Below, in pieces: positions 1 to 8,023 of a DNA stretch of 24,221 nt. A program made the translations under genes and the position numbers. The stretch is from a virus. The stretch spans positions 1-24,221 of the IMG/VR virus record IMGVR_UViG_3300046097_000096. One strand, 5' to 3'. Position 1 is the stretch's first letter; each line of letters starts with the position of its first letter. Under the pieces are notes generated by a model that was given only the letters and a program-made list of their open reading frames with translations, searched no databases and had not been told where the DNA came from.

Positions 1-203
1 CCGAAATGTGGGCATCTAGCAGCGGCACCGCTTTAATGGTGGTCAAGAAGGATAGCATCGAGGAAAAGTACGGTACTAGCATCTTTCCGGTAGCGCAATC
101 CAAAACAAGTACTTCGGATGTGGGTGCCTTTACCCGTGGCGTTCGCAAAGGGCACTCCATCGATATTGACCGCAAATCTGAAACAACTAACGTACTCCGA
201 TAA
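1..203 (+). CDS. 3' end of an unrecognised phage gene (partial)
   Basis: The frame is open from the window edge (first full codon at 3) to TAA at 201-203, giving 66 residues. A Met lies at position 6, but the reading frame continues upstream, so the true start is probably outside the window. The C-terminal part is polar, with several Lys/Arg and Ser/Thr residues (KYGTSIFPVAQSKTSTSD is the most distinctive run), no membrane segment and no motif I recognise. It ends 11 bases before the first GGATCT box of the promoter serving the next gene, so it closes an upstream transcription unit. Coding status is likely but not certain, and I assign no function. Confidence 0.55.
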   Translation, partial: EMWASSSGTALMVVKKDSIEEKYGTSIFPVAQSKTSTSDVGAFTRGVRKGHSIDIDRKSETTNVLR

Positions 204-214
204 CACAGCACAGA

Positions 215-240
215 GGATCTAATAGGATCTAATAGGATCT
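215..240 (+). repeat. Three tandem GGATCT boxes at 10-bp period
   Basis: GGATCT occurs at 215-220, 225-230 and 235-240, separated by AATA. The unit is therefore GGATCTAATA, and all three copies fall on the same face of the DNA helix. The last copy ends 32 bases before a CATAAT -10 hexamer, the same distance as the single GGATCT box upstream of the large terminase gene. I read this as an array of regulator-binding sites; that is an inference. Confidence 0.7.
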
Positions 241-285
241 ATTTAATAGTAGAAGATATTAAAAAAATGGGGCATAATTGGCTCC
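235..285 (+). promoter_or_regulatory. Putative phage promoter P1 (GGATCT box + CATAAT)
   Basis: A -10-like CATAAT lies at 273-278, with no recognisable -35 hexamer 16-18 bases upstream (TAGAAG at the 17-base spacing). A GGATCT box ends 32 bases before the -10. Two other intergenic sites in the window (near 10161 and 16590) share this layout. Only 7 bases separate the -10 from the ATG at 286, so the predicted start of transcription falls on or one base before the A of the ATG. A poor -35 plus an upstream box is typical of activator-dependent promoters. Confidence 0.6.
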
Positions 286-750
286 ATGCAAGAAAATCCT
301 AATACCCATACCGATACAGAAGACTTTGATCCTGCCGATCCGGCTGGGGTATTGAATGATGATCATGATGCCCCTGTCACCTCAGATGGCTACATTGAAC
401 CAGCTTGGCTGAAGGACGTTGAGCCTACCACCCGCGCCATAGGCGCAAAGACAATGGGACGCCCCGCTGGCTCCCGCAACCAAATCGTTAAGAACGCCAT
501 CGCCGAAATGAAGGCAAGCGGTAAGCAAACTCCTCTGGAGTACTTGCTGTCTGTTATGCACGACGAAGACGAGCATCGCTTCACCCGCATGGACGCAGCC
601 AAAGCAGCTGCCCCTTATGTCCACGCCAAGCTAGCTTCCGTTACCACCCATACCCCGAACGATGCCTTGTTAGGTAAGATTCAAGCATTGTATTTCGATA
701 AGCTCATGCAAATGAAAGACGTTGGTCCACCAGCACCTACCGAATCCTAA
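286..750 (+). CDS. Terminase small subunit-like protein
   Basis: 154 residues. The N-terminal ~50 residues are acidic and low in complexity. The central part (about 57-122) begins GRPAGSRNQIVKNAI and continues through TPLEYLLSVM and RMDAAKAAAPYVHAKLASV. That pattern is familiar from small proteins next to large terminases in proteobacterial phages, usually called terminase small subunit: DNA recognition before packaging. There is no Shine-Dalgarno site, and a -10 hexamer lies 7 bases upstream, so the mRNA is predicted to be leaderless. An internal ATG at 454 sits at the edge of the conserved domain and is an alternative start. Oddly, the large terminase is nearly 9.5 kb downstream, separated by fibre and lysis genes. 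The TerS call rests on pattern recognition only. Confidence 0.62.
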   Translation: MQENPNTHTDTEDFDPADPAGVLNDDHDAPVTSDGYIEPAWLKDVEPTTRAIGAKTMGRPAGSRNQIVKNAIAEMKASGKQTPLEYLLSVMHDEDEHRFTRMDAAKAAAPYVHAKLASVTTHTPNDALLGKIQALYFDKLMQMKDVGPPAPTES

Positions 751-792
751 TCTTTTACTTTACTGTCTACCTCCTAAAAAGGATCAAGCGAA

Positions 793-2115
793 ATGACATC
801 ATGCGGACCATACAAACAAACAGCAGGCGGATGCGTACCCCACACGGAAGTGTTTTGGGCGCGCAAAGAATCAGACGCCTCTCCTGTCTTACTCTACTTG
901 CAAGTGACCTGTGTTGCAGGTCGTGCAGTCAAGACCCTGACTACCGATAAGGCTGGAACAACTCCGGCCGTTGGTTATACCGAAGCCGATAAGATTGGCA
1001 CTGTCATTAAGGGTGAGCGCGGCGCTTCTTGCGAAGACCCAGTTCATGTTAAGATTTGCGCTCCTGCCACAACGTACGACCGCGAGTTCGCTATTCTTTG
1101 CGCACCAGACGGTACTAAAGTTGCTGTTCAAAACGTGACGCCAGTAGATGCGCCACTAGGCACTGCCCCCACGTTTGAGGCATGGACATTAGATAGTACG
1201 GCTTACACTGGCGCTATTGCAGCATTGACCAACTGCGGTTCTGAAAAGATTGATGTAACTGCTACTCAATGGTTCTGTGCTAACAATGCCCCTATTTCAC
1301 GCACAGACTTCTGGGATGTGTTCTCTACGCCTAAAGCTCTTATTGGCAGCTTGTGGCAAGATGCAGCTGGCGATATCGTACCTGCACCTGCTGCTGGCAC
1401 GTACACACAAGGTGAATGCGCTAAGTGTGAAGTCACCAAACACTTTGAATTTGCTTGGTACAAAGAAGGTACTGCATGCCGCAAGATTGAAGTCTTAAAG
1501 ATTGTTGATTGTGACGATAACTTGACGCTCAAAGGCTTTGAGATTAGCGGCGCACCGATTGCAGCCTTTGACCCGCTGAACTTGTTTGCTGGTGAAGCCA
1601 AAGAACTCATGCGTGATATTTGCGTCACCCTAAAAGCAGTTGCACCTGCTACTAATGGTGTTCGTTGGGACTTGAAAGAAGTAACTACTACAACTCCATG
1701 CGGTGATACAACGGTTAAATACTTTGACCCTGATGTTAGCCCTATGGTCGAAGTAGCAGAAGATTTGATTGAGTGTATCAATGGTGAGGGTAAATGCCCT
1801 TGCTGCACTGAAACAACGCCCGTAGCCGCCCGCAAGGTGTCAGTCTACCTGCAGAGCAACGGCGGCACTGTGTCTATGGCAGACATTATAGCGGCCGTTG
1901 GCACTCAGAAAGTTCAATCAGTCACAGTGAAACAAATCTCTGGGCGCGGACACGTGGCCGCGGATGCCGGCTCTGGTGTTCCACTCGACACCGGCGAAAC
2001 TTGGAGCTGGAGTGCTATTACAGGCTCTGACGTTTGGGACCACCTTGGGGCATCTGCTCTGAGTATGGATGCTGGAGGCGGAGAACAACGCATCACAGCA
2101 ACGTATATTTTGTAA
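793..2115 (+). CDS. Cys-rich presumed virion protein, unrecognised
   Basis: 440 residues with about 18 cysteines, including CNGEG-like spacing near residue 330 and a KCPCC cluster close by. There is no signal peptide or membrane segment. The C-terminal ~90 residues (from VAARKVSVYLQSNGG) look like a compact beta-rich domain, with a segment around GETWSWSAITGSDVW that resembles the small beta-sandwich ends of phage surface proteins. A Shine-Dalgarno (AAAGGA) lies about 10 bases before the ATG and can form a short 4-bp hairpin with the TCCT just upstream. It opens the fibre block directly after the TerS-like gene. A structural role (collar, fibre base or head decoration) is inferred from position. 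I recognise no family. Confidence 0.7.
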   Translation: MTSCGPYKQTAGGCVPHTEVFWARKESDASPVLLYLQVTCVAGRAVKTLTTDKAGTTPAVGYTEADKIGTVIKGERGASCEDPVHVKICAPATTYDREFAILCAPDGTKVAVQNVTPVDAPLGTAPTFEAWTLDSTAYTGAIAALTNCGSEKIDVTATQWFCANNAPISRTDFWDVFSTPKALIGSLWQDAAGDIVPAPAAGTYTQGECAKCEVTKHFEFAWYKEGTACRKIEVLKIVDCDDNLTLKGFEISGAPIAAFDPLNLFAGEAKELMRDICVTLKAVAPATNGVRWDLKEVTTTTPCGDTTVKYFDPDVSPMVEVAEDLIECINGEGKCPCCTETTPVAARKVSVYLQSNGGTVSMADIIAAVGTQKVQSVTVKQISGRGHVAADAGSGVPLDTGETWSWSAITGSDVWDHLGASALSMDAGGGEQRITATYIL

Positions 2116-2132
2116 GTTAACTAAGGAAAATT

Positions 2133-2570
2133 ATGTCAATCACAAACGGAAGTTTTTCAGCGCCAATCGCACCAGACTTGGCAAAAGAGTTGGAATCGCA
2201 AGTTGGAACAATCGTTGCTGGCGCTGGCGCTGCAATGGTATTCAACAACCTGCAACCACAGCAAGGCGCAACCATCTATAACGTGTCCAACAACGTCATT
2301 CGCGGCACTGTCATGCTGACCGCTGGCACAGTAGCTGTGGGTGCTGCTGCTACCCGCACTTTCACCGTACCCGCTGGCGGCACATACAGTTTTGACTTGG
2401 CTGATGAAGGTGTTACCGATTCAGCAACTGGGGCTATCGGCTCTATCGACAGCATCAGTATTGTGCCGGTAACTGTACCTGCTGCGGCTGGTGTGGTTGA
2501 AGCCTCCGTGTTGGCTGTGGCTGCCGCAGCAACCGCAGGTTATGTTGTGGTCAACTGGGCTTCTGCCTAA
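2133..2570 (+). CDS. Small Ala/Val/Gly-rich presumed structural protein
   Basis: 145 residues, starting 17 bases after the previous stop with a clear AAGGA site 7 bases before the ATG. The composition (Ala, Val, Thr, Gly) and alternating hydrophobic pattern suggest an all-beta protein. The C-terminal Ala/Val-rich stretch is not a convincing membrane helix. There are no catalytic motifs and no cysteines. It lies between the Cys-rich protein and the main tail fibre and is followed by a strong hairpin. A virion accessory or fibre-attachment role is possible from context only. Confidence 0.65.
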   Translation: MSITNGSFSAPIAPDLAKELESQVGTIVAGAGAAMVFNNLQPQQGATIYNVSNNVIRGTVMLTAGTVAVGAAATRTFTVPAGGTYSFDLADEGVTDSATGAIGSIDSISIVPVTVPAAAGVVEASVLAVAAAATAGYVVVNWASA

Positions 2571-2578
2571 GTCAGGCT

Positions 2579-2618
2579 AGAGCGCCTTGGTTCTAGCCAC
2601 TTTGAGCTAGGGCGCTCT
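2579..2618 (+). terminator. Two-tier hairpin after the 145-aa gene
   Basis: AGAGCGCC (2579-2586) pairs perfectly with GGCGCTCT (2611-2618). Inside, CTAGC (2593-2597) pairs with GCTAG (2606-2610) around an 8-base loop, with a six-base bulge (TTGGTT) on the 5' side only. No U-run follows, so it may be a pause, processing or mRNA-stabilising structure rather than a true intrinsic terminator. The next gene has its own Shine-Dalgarno site just downstream. Confidence 0.6.
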
Positions 2619-2642
2619 GTCAAGAATTAACAGGAGTAACGC

Positions 2643-2891
2643 ATGAGTTTAACAGTCGGAACAAACGGCATCATTGCGCAGGAAAACGATGTTGTACAGC
2701 TTACCCGGCCGTTGGTGGCTGGTGATAACGTCATCATAACACCTCTAGGCACACCCGTCTATGAGGTTGAAGTTCGCAACAACGCAAACGGAAACATCAT
2801 CACAGCGGCAGTAGTTGCCCAGACAACTACTAGCTTCACAATAAACGTAGCTGTAGCTGTTGCGCAAGCTCAAATCCTCTGGGATAGGTAA
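2643..2891 (+). CDS. Small beta-rich protein preceding the tail fibre
   Basis: 82 residues with an AGGAG site 8 bases upstream of the ATG. The sequence (VVQLTRPLVAGDNVIITPLG, then EVEVRNNANGNIITAAVV) has alternating hydrophobic residues consistent with a small beta-sandwich, with no cysteines and no membrane segment. It ends 9 bases before the 982-aa fibre gene, so the two are probably co-translated. It could be a fibre-attachment or head-fibre protein; I cannot assign a family. Confidence 0.6.
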   Translation: MSLTVGTNGIIAQENDVVQLTRPLVAGDNVIITPLGTPVYEVEVRNNANGNIITAAVVAQTTTSFTINVAVAVAQAQILWDR

Positions 2892-2900
2892 GGCAATATC

Positions 2901-5849
2901 ATGGCAGCATTAGAAATCAATTCAGCTTTATTGCGCGAACGAATCCCCACTATCACCCTTGGCGCTTCTGGTGTTGTGGGTACGGCAGCGGCGACCGTAG
3001 ATATTGTCAGCAACATTGGTGTGACAGCATCTGCGGCGGGGCTTACGTTTACGCTACCTAACCCAACTGACACGCGCTCAGGATTGAGTACAGTAGTTAT
3101 GAACACTGGCGCCAATATTTTTTCGATGTACGCAAACTCGGTTAAGCCAAGTCAATACATTGAGTTGATTTGGGGTATTGAAGATTTATCATGGCACAGC
3201 CCTTCAGTTCCACAAGAGAGCGCCGCTGACTTTTGGCGCTCAGGCTCCCTTGCAGGTATTACACCGGATGGTGCAACCGACACACAAGACGCTATTTTCC
3301 GCTCAGGCCAAACAGTCGTTGATACAGGCACGGTAGCAGACTCAGGCTTGACACTGGACGACCTGCGCGCGACCCACGCAAACATCTCATACATGAGCAG
3401 TATGGTTGAGAATCAGAACACGGCTATCGGCGTCAACAACGCAGGTAAAGTTGTGCTGGCCAACGGCGTAGGGGTACCAGACGTTCGCGCAACTAACTTG
3501 AACCCGCAAGACTACGCTGCAGGTGTGAGCCAAGCATTCAAGCAAACGTCAGCAATAGGCATGACCGGCATCACCGGGCTACAAACCTATGTAAACCTGA
3601 CAACAACACGCCGCTACGCAACGACAACAGATTTCTCTGGCGGACCAGTGCGCCAAGACGTAGACCTCGATGATGGTCGTCAGTATTTCCGCGTTAGCAC
3701 AGGTGCTACAACTTGGGGTCCTTGGTTGCTAGAAGCATCAGGCCGCGCGCGCAATTTGCAAGAGCGATTCACTTCTCAGGCCACAACCAAAATCAGTTTA
3801 GCGGGTGAAGTACGGTGGGACGGCTTCTACCATGTGATGACACGCGGCACCAACAGCGTTGAGCCTAATGGGCATTTCCGCATTGATATGCCTGCAGATG
3901 CTTTTGCAGTGCCTGTCGCAGGCGGTGGCACACGGGCAGTTGTACCAGCAGTAGCGGGGTCATCCGTAGACACCGGTGGCATCCTGCTAAACACTTGGGA
4001 TTCTCTGTACTACAAACACCCAGTTGGCCAAAGCGCCGGCTCAGTGCCAGCTAACTTTTTGATTGTTCCCTATCTGGCAAACACCCAAGCCAACAGCGTT
4101 TTCACAGAGGCTGACGACTGGATTATGGTGGCTCGCCGTGGCGACGCATCCGAGTTCACACTCGGCACAGGCGACGTAACAGGTATAGGCGGACAGGTCG
4201 GACGCGGCGGCTTTATTAGCACGGCCAATTGGCAAGCTATGAAGCAGCGCGTCATGGGCGACGGTTATTTCTTTGTGCCCGCAGGCAACTCTGCTTTCAA
4301 CCTAGCGTTTGGCTTCACTGGCACTATCCGTTGGATTGACGGTGGCTCAACGCCTGGCGTAAACAGCACAGGCTACGTGGACGCAGGCCAAGCAGACAAA
4401 CTAGTCGGCAAGGCAATTCGTGGCGTCAACGGCGCAGCCAATCGCGCATGGCGATTGATGACAGCCGCTGAGAAACCAGGATGGTTCGGCGGTGCACAGC
4501 GAGGCACAAACCCTATCCTTGCTGCATCAACAACCGTTGTAGATTTGAACGACAACGAAACGCTGTACTACGTTCGCAACATGAACGGCGCGGCAGGACA
4601 AGGCGAGTGGGTTGTAGCCGGGTACTCAGGCTTAGTGTCCACACCGATCCACTGGTTACCTATTGCATCCAAACAAACAACAGGTGGACATAGCACAACA
4701 CAGTTGCTCCTCGGCGGTGTGCAGTACGCACTTAAAGCAGGCGACGCACGATACACCTCCACCAACGACGCTGCTATCGACGCAATTCGTAAGACGCAAA
4801 ACATCACGCACAAAGGCTTGAAGTATTGCCGCTTTGCGTTGGCTACTCAGTTCGCAGGCGCAGGAGCTAACGGATTACTCAGCTCAGCGTTCGGCATTTA
4901 CTCGTCTTGGGATGACAACACCCTGATATACGGCATCAGTGATGGGTACAGCAATTTCGGAAACCAATACACGTGGTTAAACCCGCCTACAAACGGCTAT
5001 CAGATTCCTGCCGTATCAACGAACAGCAACGTAACACGCACAGTAAAAACCATTGGGGGTCGTCGTTACATCCCATTAGGTGTGTGGGAAGCGCTGTTCT
5101 GGATTCCACCAGCGTACACTGGGGGCACTACGTCAGTGGATGGTGATTGGGTAATCAGCTACTACGGCTCAGGCAACCAACACCTGCCACCGTCAGCTGT
5201 CATGGTGCTCAAGTACGCGGGCGCTGTGTCTAGTGCGTCAGGCATAGGCCCTGCGAAGACACGCATCAAGTTTGCGGACGGCACATACATGCAGCCAGGG
5301 TACACGTACCCGCCATCTCTGGCTACAGAGTTTGAGTATGATATGGCTCAAGGCTCTGGCGACTGGCGTGCAATCACTGTCGCAGGCGGCACAGTAGCTG
5401 CTCGTACATCACCCGGTATGACAGCGCCTATGACGGCCGTCGCCGGAGTAATTGGTAACTACGGAGCACCCTACAGTGCGTTCTTCCGCTACCTACCGAA
5501 TGACAGTGACCCTCGCGGGCAGATTGAAATAGAGGGTTTGATTTCTCTCGACGGTGACGTTGCTAACGGCTCCGTTATTGCGTTTCTGCCGGGTGTGTTT
5601 GTGCGGGGCAACCCTATCCAGATGGCTCAGCTTACAGCCAGCACATTTGCAGACGCAAAGAACATTCCTGTACAGATACGCTACAGCAACGCCACAATCA
5701 ATGGTCAAAGCGGAACGCAGGTTGTAGCCCAGTCAGGCTTCATTGGAGCAAGCAACCCATACCGAACGCTTGGCGCTAACGGCGGAGCCTCTGCGGCAGG
5801 CGTAAACCAATGGGTATCACTTGGACCTTTAACACTACCGCACGCCTAA
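2901..5849 (+). CDS. Tail fibre with pyocin-knob domain
   Basis: 982 residues. The N-terminal ~130 residues probably form the virion-attachment part. Residues about 190-280 (GVGVPDVRATNLNPQDYAAG to TTWGPWLLEASG) match the pyocin-knob pattern seen in phage and pyocin fibres, with the closing W-GPW typical of that domain. The long remainder is beta-rich, with many Gly, Thr and aromatic residues, as expected for a receptor-binding shaft and tip. Only one Cys is present, unlike neighbouring virion genes. The Shine-Dalgarno is modest (TAAGG). A shorter fibre gene with a different C-terminal end follows, so the virion may carry two fibre types or a branched fibre. Confidence 0.85.
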   Translation: MAALEINSALLRERIPTITLGASGVVGTAAATVDIVSNIGVTASAAGLTFTLPNPTDTRSGLSTVVMNTGANIFSMYANSVKPSQYIELIWGIEDLSWHSPSVPQESAADFWRSGSLAGITPDGATDTQDAIFRSGQTVVDTGTVADSGLTLDDLRATHANISYMSSMVENQNTAIGVNNAGKVVLANGVGVPDVRATNLNPQDYAAGVSQAFKQTSAIGMTGITGLQTYVNLTTTRRYATTTDFSGGPVRQDVDLDDGRQYFRVSTGATTWGPWLLEASGRARNLQERFTSQATTKISLAGEVRWDGFYHVMTRGTNSVEPNGHFRIDMPADAFAVPVAGGGTRAVVPAVAGSSVDTGGILLNTWDSLYYKHPVGQSAGSVPANFLIVPYLANTQANSVFTEADDWIMVARRGDASEFTLGTGDVTGIGGQVGRGGFISTANWQAMKQRVMGDGYFFVPAGNSAFNLAFGFTGTIRWIDGGSTPGVNSTGYVDAGQADKLVGKAIRGVNGAANRAWRLMTAAEKPGWFGGAQRGTNPILAASTTVVDLNDNETLYYVRNMNGAAGQGEWVVAGYSGLVSTPIHWLPIASKQTTGGHSTTQLLLGGVQYALKAGDARYTSTNDAAIDAIRKTQNITHKGLKYCRFALATQFAGAGANGLLSSAFGIYSSWDDNTLIYGISDGYSNFGNQYTWLNPPTNGYQIPAVSTNSNVTRTVKTIGGRRYIPLGVWEALFWIPPAYTGGTTSVDGDWVISYYGSGNQHLPPSAVMVLKYAGAVSSASGIGPAKTRIKFADGTYMQPGYTYPPSLATEFEYDMAQGSGDWRAITVAGGTVAARTSPGMTAPMTAVAGVIGNYGAPYSAFFRYLPNDSDPRGQIEIEGLISLDGDVANGSVIAFLPGVFVRGNPIQMAQLTASTFADAKNIPVQIRYSNATINGQSGTQVVAQSGFIGASNPYRTLGANGGASAAGVNQWVSLGPLTLPHA

Positions 5850-5859
5850 AGGATTTAAA

Positions 5860-5895
5860 ATGTTGTCAGTTAAATTTTTACATAAAGGAAAATAA
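5860..5895 (+). CDS. Possible 11-codon leader ORF before the S74 fibre
   Basis: ATG at 5860 has an AAAGGA site 7 bases upstream and reads MLSVKFLHKGK before TAA at 5893-5895. The last codons (AAA GGA AAA) form the Shine-Dalgarno of the fibre gene starting at 5899, three bases after the stop. Ribosomes finishing this mini-ORF would occlude or hand over to the fibre start, so coupling or control of fibre expression is plausible. A chance ORF of this size is also possible. Confidence 0.3.
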   Translation: MLSVKFLHKGK

Positions 5896-5898
5896 ATT

Positions 5899-7380
5899 AT
5901 GGGAATCGCACAATGCACCCCTACCGCTACACCGCTATCATGCCCTGTAGTAGTAGCATGTATCACAGCTCAACCTACTGGAGCACCAGTAACTAGGGAT
6001 GAGCTAGTGCTCGGAGGCGATGGAGAGTTTCACTCGCTTGAGACTAAGCTAGATGTTACGCGACTTTACGGAACGGCACCTAGCGGTACGGATACTAGAG
6101 GCGTGGAGTTTACATTTTCAGAAACAACCGGCGGGCTGAGGGTTGGCGGAAGCGACTCTACCTCTTTGGACGACCAAAAAAACTTTTGGCGTGGGCTTTC
6201 CGCAGGGCAGAACACTAATGCGTGGGGTTCATTAGCTGACCAAGGGCTGTACTCAGTTGCATTTGGAAGAAACGGGGCTAGTAAAGGTGTGTACTCATCT
6301 ACATTTGGGCATGACTGCGTATCTTACGGAGTAGCTAGCATTGCTGGCGGTGCGGGGTCAGCAACGGGTAATCCAGATGCGCCCACAAACCCAGACAATG
6401 AAGGTTATTGCTCTATAGCATGGGGCAAAGGAACTATAGCACTGGGAGCAAAGTCAGCCGCTTTTGGCGAAGAGAATGAGGGGCTAGCTCGCGCCGGTTT
6501 AGTAGCTGGATACCAGAGTAAGACTGGCTCTGTGGGCGCTGATGAGGGCGTAGGCGCAATAGCACTTGGTAGAACTGTATTAGCGTACGGAACTGGCGCT
6601 TTTGGAGGAGGCAAGGAGTTACACGTAACTAATGGCGGCGCAGCACTTGGCAGTGGTATCAATTCTGGCAATCCAATGGTTGTGTCCGATGAAGTAGGTA
6701 TCGGCGCAAATGTTGCATTACCTACAGCGTATGCTACGCCGGGAACAGGGGCGGTAGATAATTATGGAGTATTTGGGGTTCGGGCGGAGAAGCAAGAATA
6801 CTTAGGGGGTACGACGCTAGTAGTTGCAGAGACAACACAGTCATTGGTTAATGGCGGTGCTGGCGGGTATGGAGAATACCACATACGCCCCAGAGTTGCT
6901 GGAGTTATTGTTGATGGCTGGAAAGTAGAGGGCGTAGCTTCGGCTGGAGTAGTATCGCTTATACCTGCGGTAGATGCCGCAATGCGCCTAGGTGCGCCTA
7001 GCAATCGAATCGACTATGCGTTTTTCGTGAATGCCCCAATCATCACCTCAGACGAGCGAGAAAAAGAAAGCGTAGGCGATATTACAGATACTGTACTTGC
7101 TGCGTGGAGTAAGATTAACTATCAGCAATACAAGTTGAAAAATCAAGTTGCCAGTGCTGGAGATTCTGCGGTTACCCACTTTGGTGTGATAGCGCAACAA
7201 GTAATTTCCGTCTTTAAAGAGTATGGGGTAGACGCTTTACAGCTGGGGCTTGTGCAGCTTAACAAGTGGGTGGACGCAGGCGGAAAAGCATGCGAGATGT
7301 ACGGAGTTAACTACACGCAAGCGATGGTCTTAGAGTGTGCTTTACTGCGAAAAAGGCTTGACACGCTAGACGTAAAGTAA
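5899..7380 (+). CDS. YadA-like fibre with C-terminal S74 self-cleaving chaperone
   Basis: 493 residues. A Cys-containing N-terminus is followed at about 115-260 by YadA-head-like repeats (VAFGRNG, STFGHD, IAWGKG, AAFGEE, IALGRT), a trimeric left-handed beta-roll pattern. The C-terminal ~110 residues are an S74 intramolecular chaperone: S384-D385 and K389 in TSDEREKES form the expected Ser-Lys dyad, so cleavage after T383 is predicted once the trimer has folded. GVIAQQV further on is also typical of the family. The Shine-Dalgarno is AAAGGA. It looks like a receptor-binding fibre or spike acting with the upstream pyocin-knob fibre. The gene ends with a helical stretch (LLRKRLDTLDVK), and a coding-like sequence continues in the +1 frame. 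Confidence 0.85.
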   Translation: MGIAQCTPTATPLSCPVVVACITAQPTGAPVTRDELVLGGDGEFHSLETKLDVTRLYGTAPSGTDTRGVEFTFSETTGGLRVGGSDSTSLDDQKNFWRGLSAGQNTNAWGSLADQGLYSVAFGRNGASKGVYSSTFGHDCVSYGVASIAGGAGSATGNPDAPTNPDNEGYCSIAWGKGTIALGAKSAAFGEENEGLARAGLVAGYQSKTGSVGADEGVGAIALGRTVLAYGTGAFGGGKELHVTNGGAALGSGINSGNPMVVSDEVGIGANVALPTAYATPGTGAVDNYGVFGVRAEKQEYLGGTTLVVAETTQSLVNGGAGGYGEYHIRPRVAGVIVDGWKVEGVASAGVVSLIPAVDAAMRLGAPSNRIDYAFFVNAPIITSDEREKESVGDITDTVLAAWSKINYQQYKLKNQVASAGDSAVTHFGVIAQQVISVFKEYGVDALQLGLVQLNKWVDAGGKACEMYGVNYTQAMVLECALLRKRLDTLDVK

Positions 7381-7480
7381 TCTTAAAGATATACAAAATA
7401 CGGAACACGTAAGATTGGAAGCTGCAAATTGCGCAGTCGCTGCCAGCATTGACCCGTCAGTTGTTTGTGATTTCAACTAA
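7376..7480 (+). other. Coding-like +1-frame extension of the S74 fibre
   Basis: Immediately after the fibre's terminal codons, the +1 frame is open for 34 codons (SNLKDIQNTEHVRLEAANCA, then VAASIDPSVVCDFN). It ends with TAA at 7478-7480, only 2 bases before the ATG of the next gene, which has no Shine-Dalgarno. There is no ATG of its own, and the upstream boundary in this frame is a TAA at 7373-7375. This suggests either a former C-terminus cut off by a one-base indel or a +1 frameshift at the AAG-TAA end of the fibre. No independent gene start is visible. Confidence 0.4.
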
Positions 7481-7482
7481 TT

Positions 7483-7731
7483 ATGCTTAAACAAACTTTT
7501 TGCTTCTTTTACACTTTATTTCTATCTAAGCTAGTTGATAGTAAGGATGACCCGCTTGTAAGGTTAATCGACTTTACGGCTGGGTCTACTTGCAAATACT
7601 GTTTAGCCCTAAGATTCGGCATGATTTGTGGCGGGTTAGGCTTGTTTAATTGGTGGGGCTTAGGTTTAATTGTTACAGCTATTTTGCTGACTATAGGTGA
7701 AAGAAAGTGGTTGTGTGATGTCAAGTCATAA
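7483..7731 (+). CDS. Small membrane protein at head of lysis cassette
   Basis: 82 residues. A hydrophobic N-terminus is followed by a polar stretch (SKDDPLVRLIDF), a CKYC pair (C37, C40) and two closely spaced hydrophobic segments (about 44-55 and 57-72), the second ending before a basic tail. The ATG has no Shine-Dalgarno, and the preceding +1-frame coding stretch stops 2 bases upstream, which would fit translational coupling. It overlaps the next gene by 14 bases. Membrane location and position suggest a lysis accessory such as an antiholin or second holin; I cannot name a family. Confidence 0.65.
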   Translation: MLKQTFCFFYTLFLSKLVDSKDDPLVRLIDFTAGSTCKYCLALRFGMICGGLGLFNWWGLGLIVTAILLTIGERKWLCDVKS

Positions 7732-8023
7732 TTCAGTTAATTCAGATAGCGTCGTAAACAAGGCGCTTGAGTCAATGCCAAGATTTGCCTGGGCTTTCAT
7801 GGGAATTATGTTTTCAATTGTAATTTTCCTAATGTTTTCTGGTCTTGATGGTGCATTTACGAGAGTTGTAAATGCATACGCTACAAGAATAGAGCGCTCC
7901 GTTGAACAGCTGGAAGCTTTTTCAACTCGCGTGACAACACTGGAAGCCAGGATAACTGCTGCTGAAAAGCGTATTGACCCAATAGAAACAGAAAATCGAC
8001 AATACCACAGGGGCTTAAAATGA
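7718..8023 (+). CDS. Membrane-anchored coiled-coil protein of lysis cassette
   Basis: 101 residues from the ATG at 7718. A GTG at 7697 in frame would add seven residues but has worse upstream spacing. One transmembrane helix (about 23-41, FAWAFMGIMFSIVIFLMF) is followed by a long heptad-like helix (about 55-95, with LEAF, VTTLEARI, AAEKRI). One TM plus a soluble coiled coil recalls i-spanins and holin-associated proteins, but Rz/Rz1 are encoded further downstream. It may therefore be a holin regulator. The stop overlaps the holin start as ATGA, so translation is coupled to the holin gene. Confidence 0.65.
   Translation: MSSHNSVNSDSVVNKALESMPRFAWAFMGIMFSIVIFLMFSGLDGAFTRVVNAYATRIERSVEQLEAFSTRVTTLEARITAAEKRIDPIETENRQYHRGLK

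Noticed and set aside
1266-1835. 189-codon open frame on the - strand inside the 440-aa gene
   Set aside because: Composition is shadow-like, and all other genes run on the + strand.
7697-7717. GTG start for the 101-aa lysis protein
   Set aside because: ATG at 7718 has better spacing to a purine-rich site and gives a normal N-terminus.
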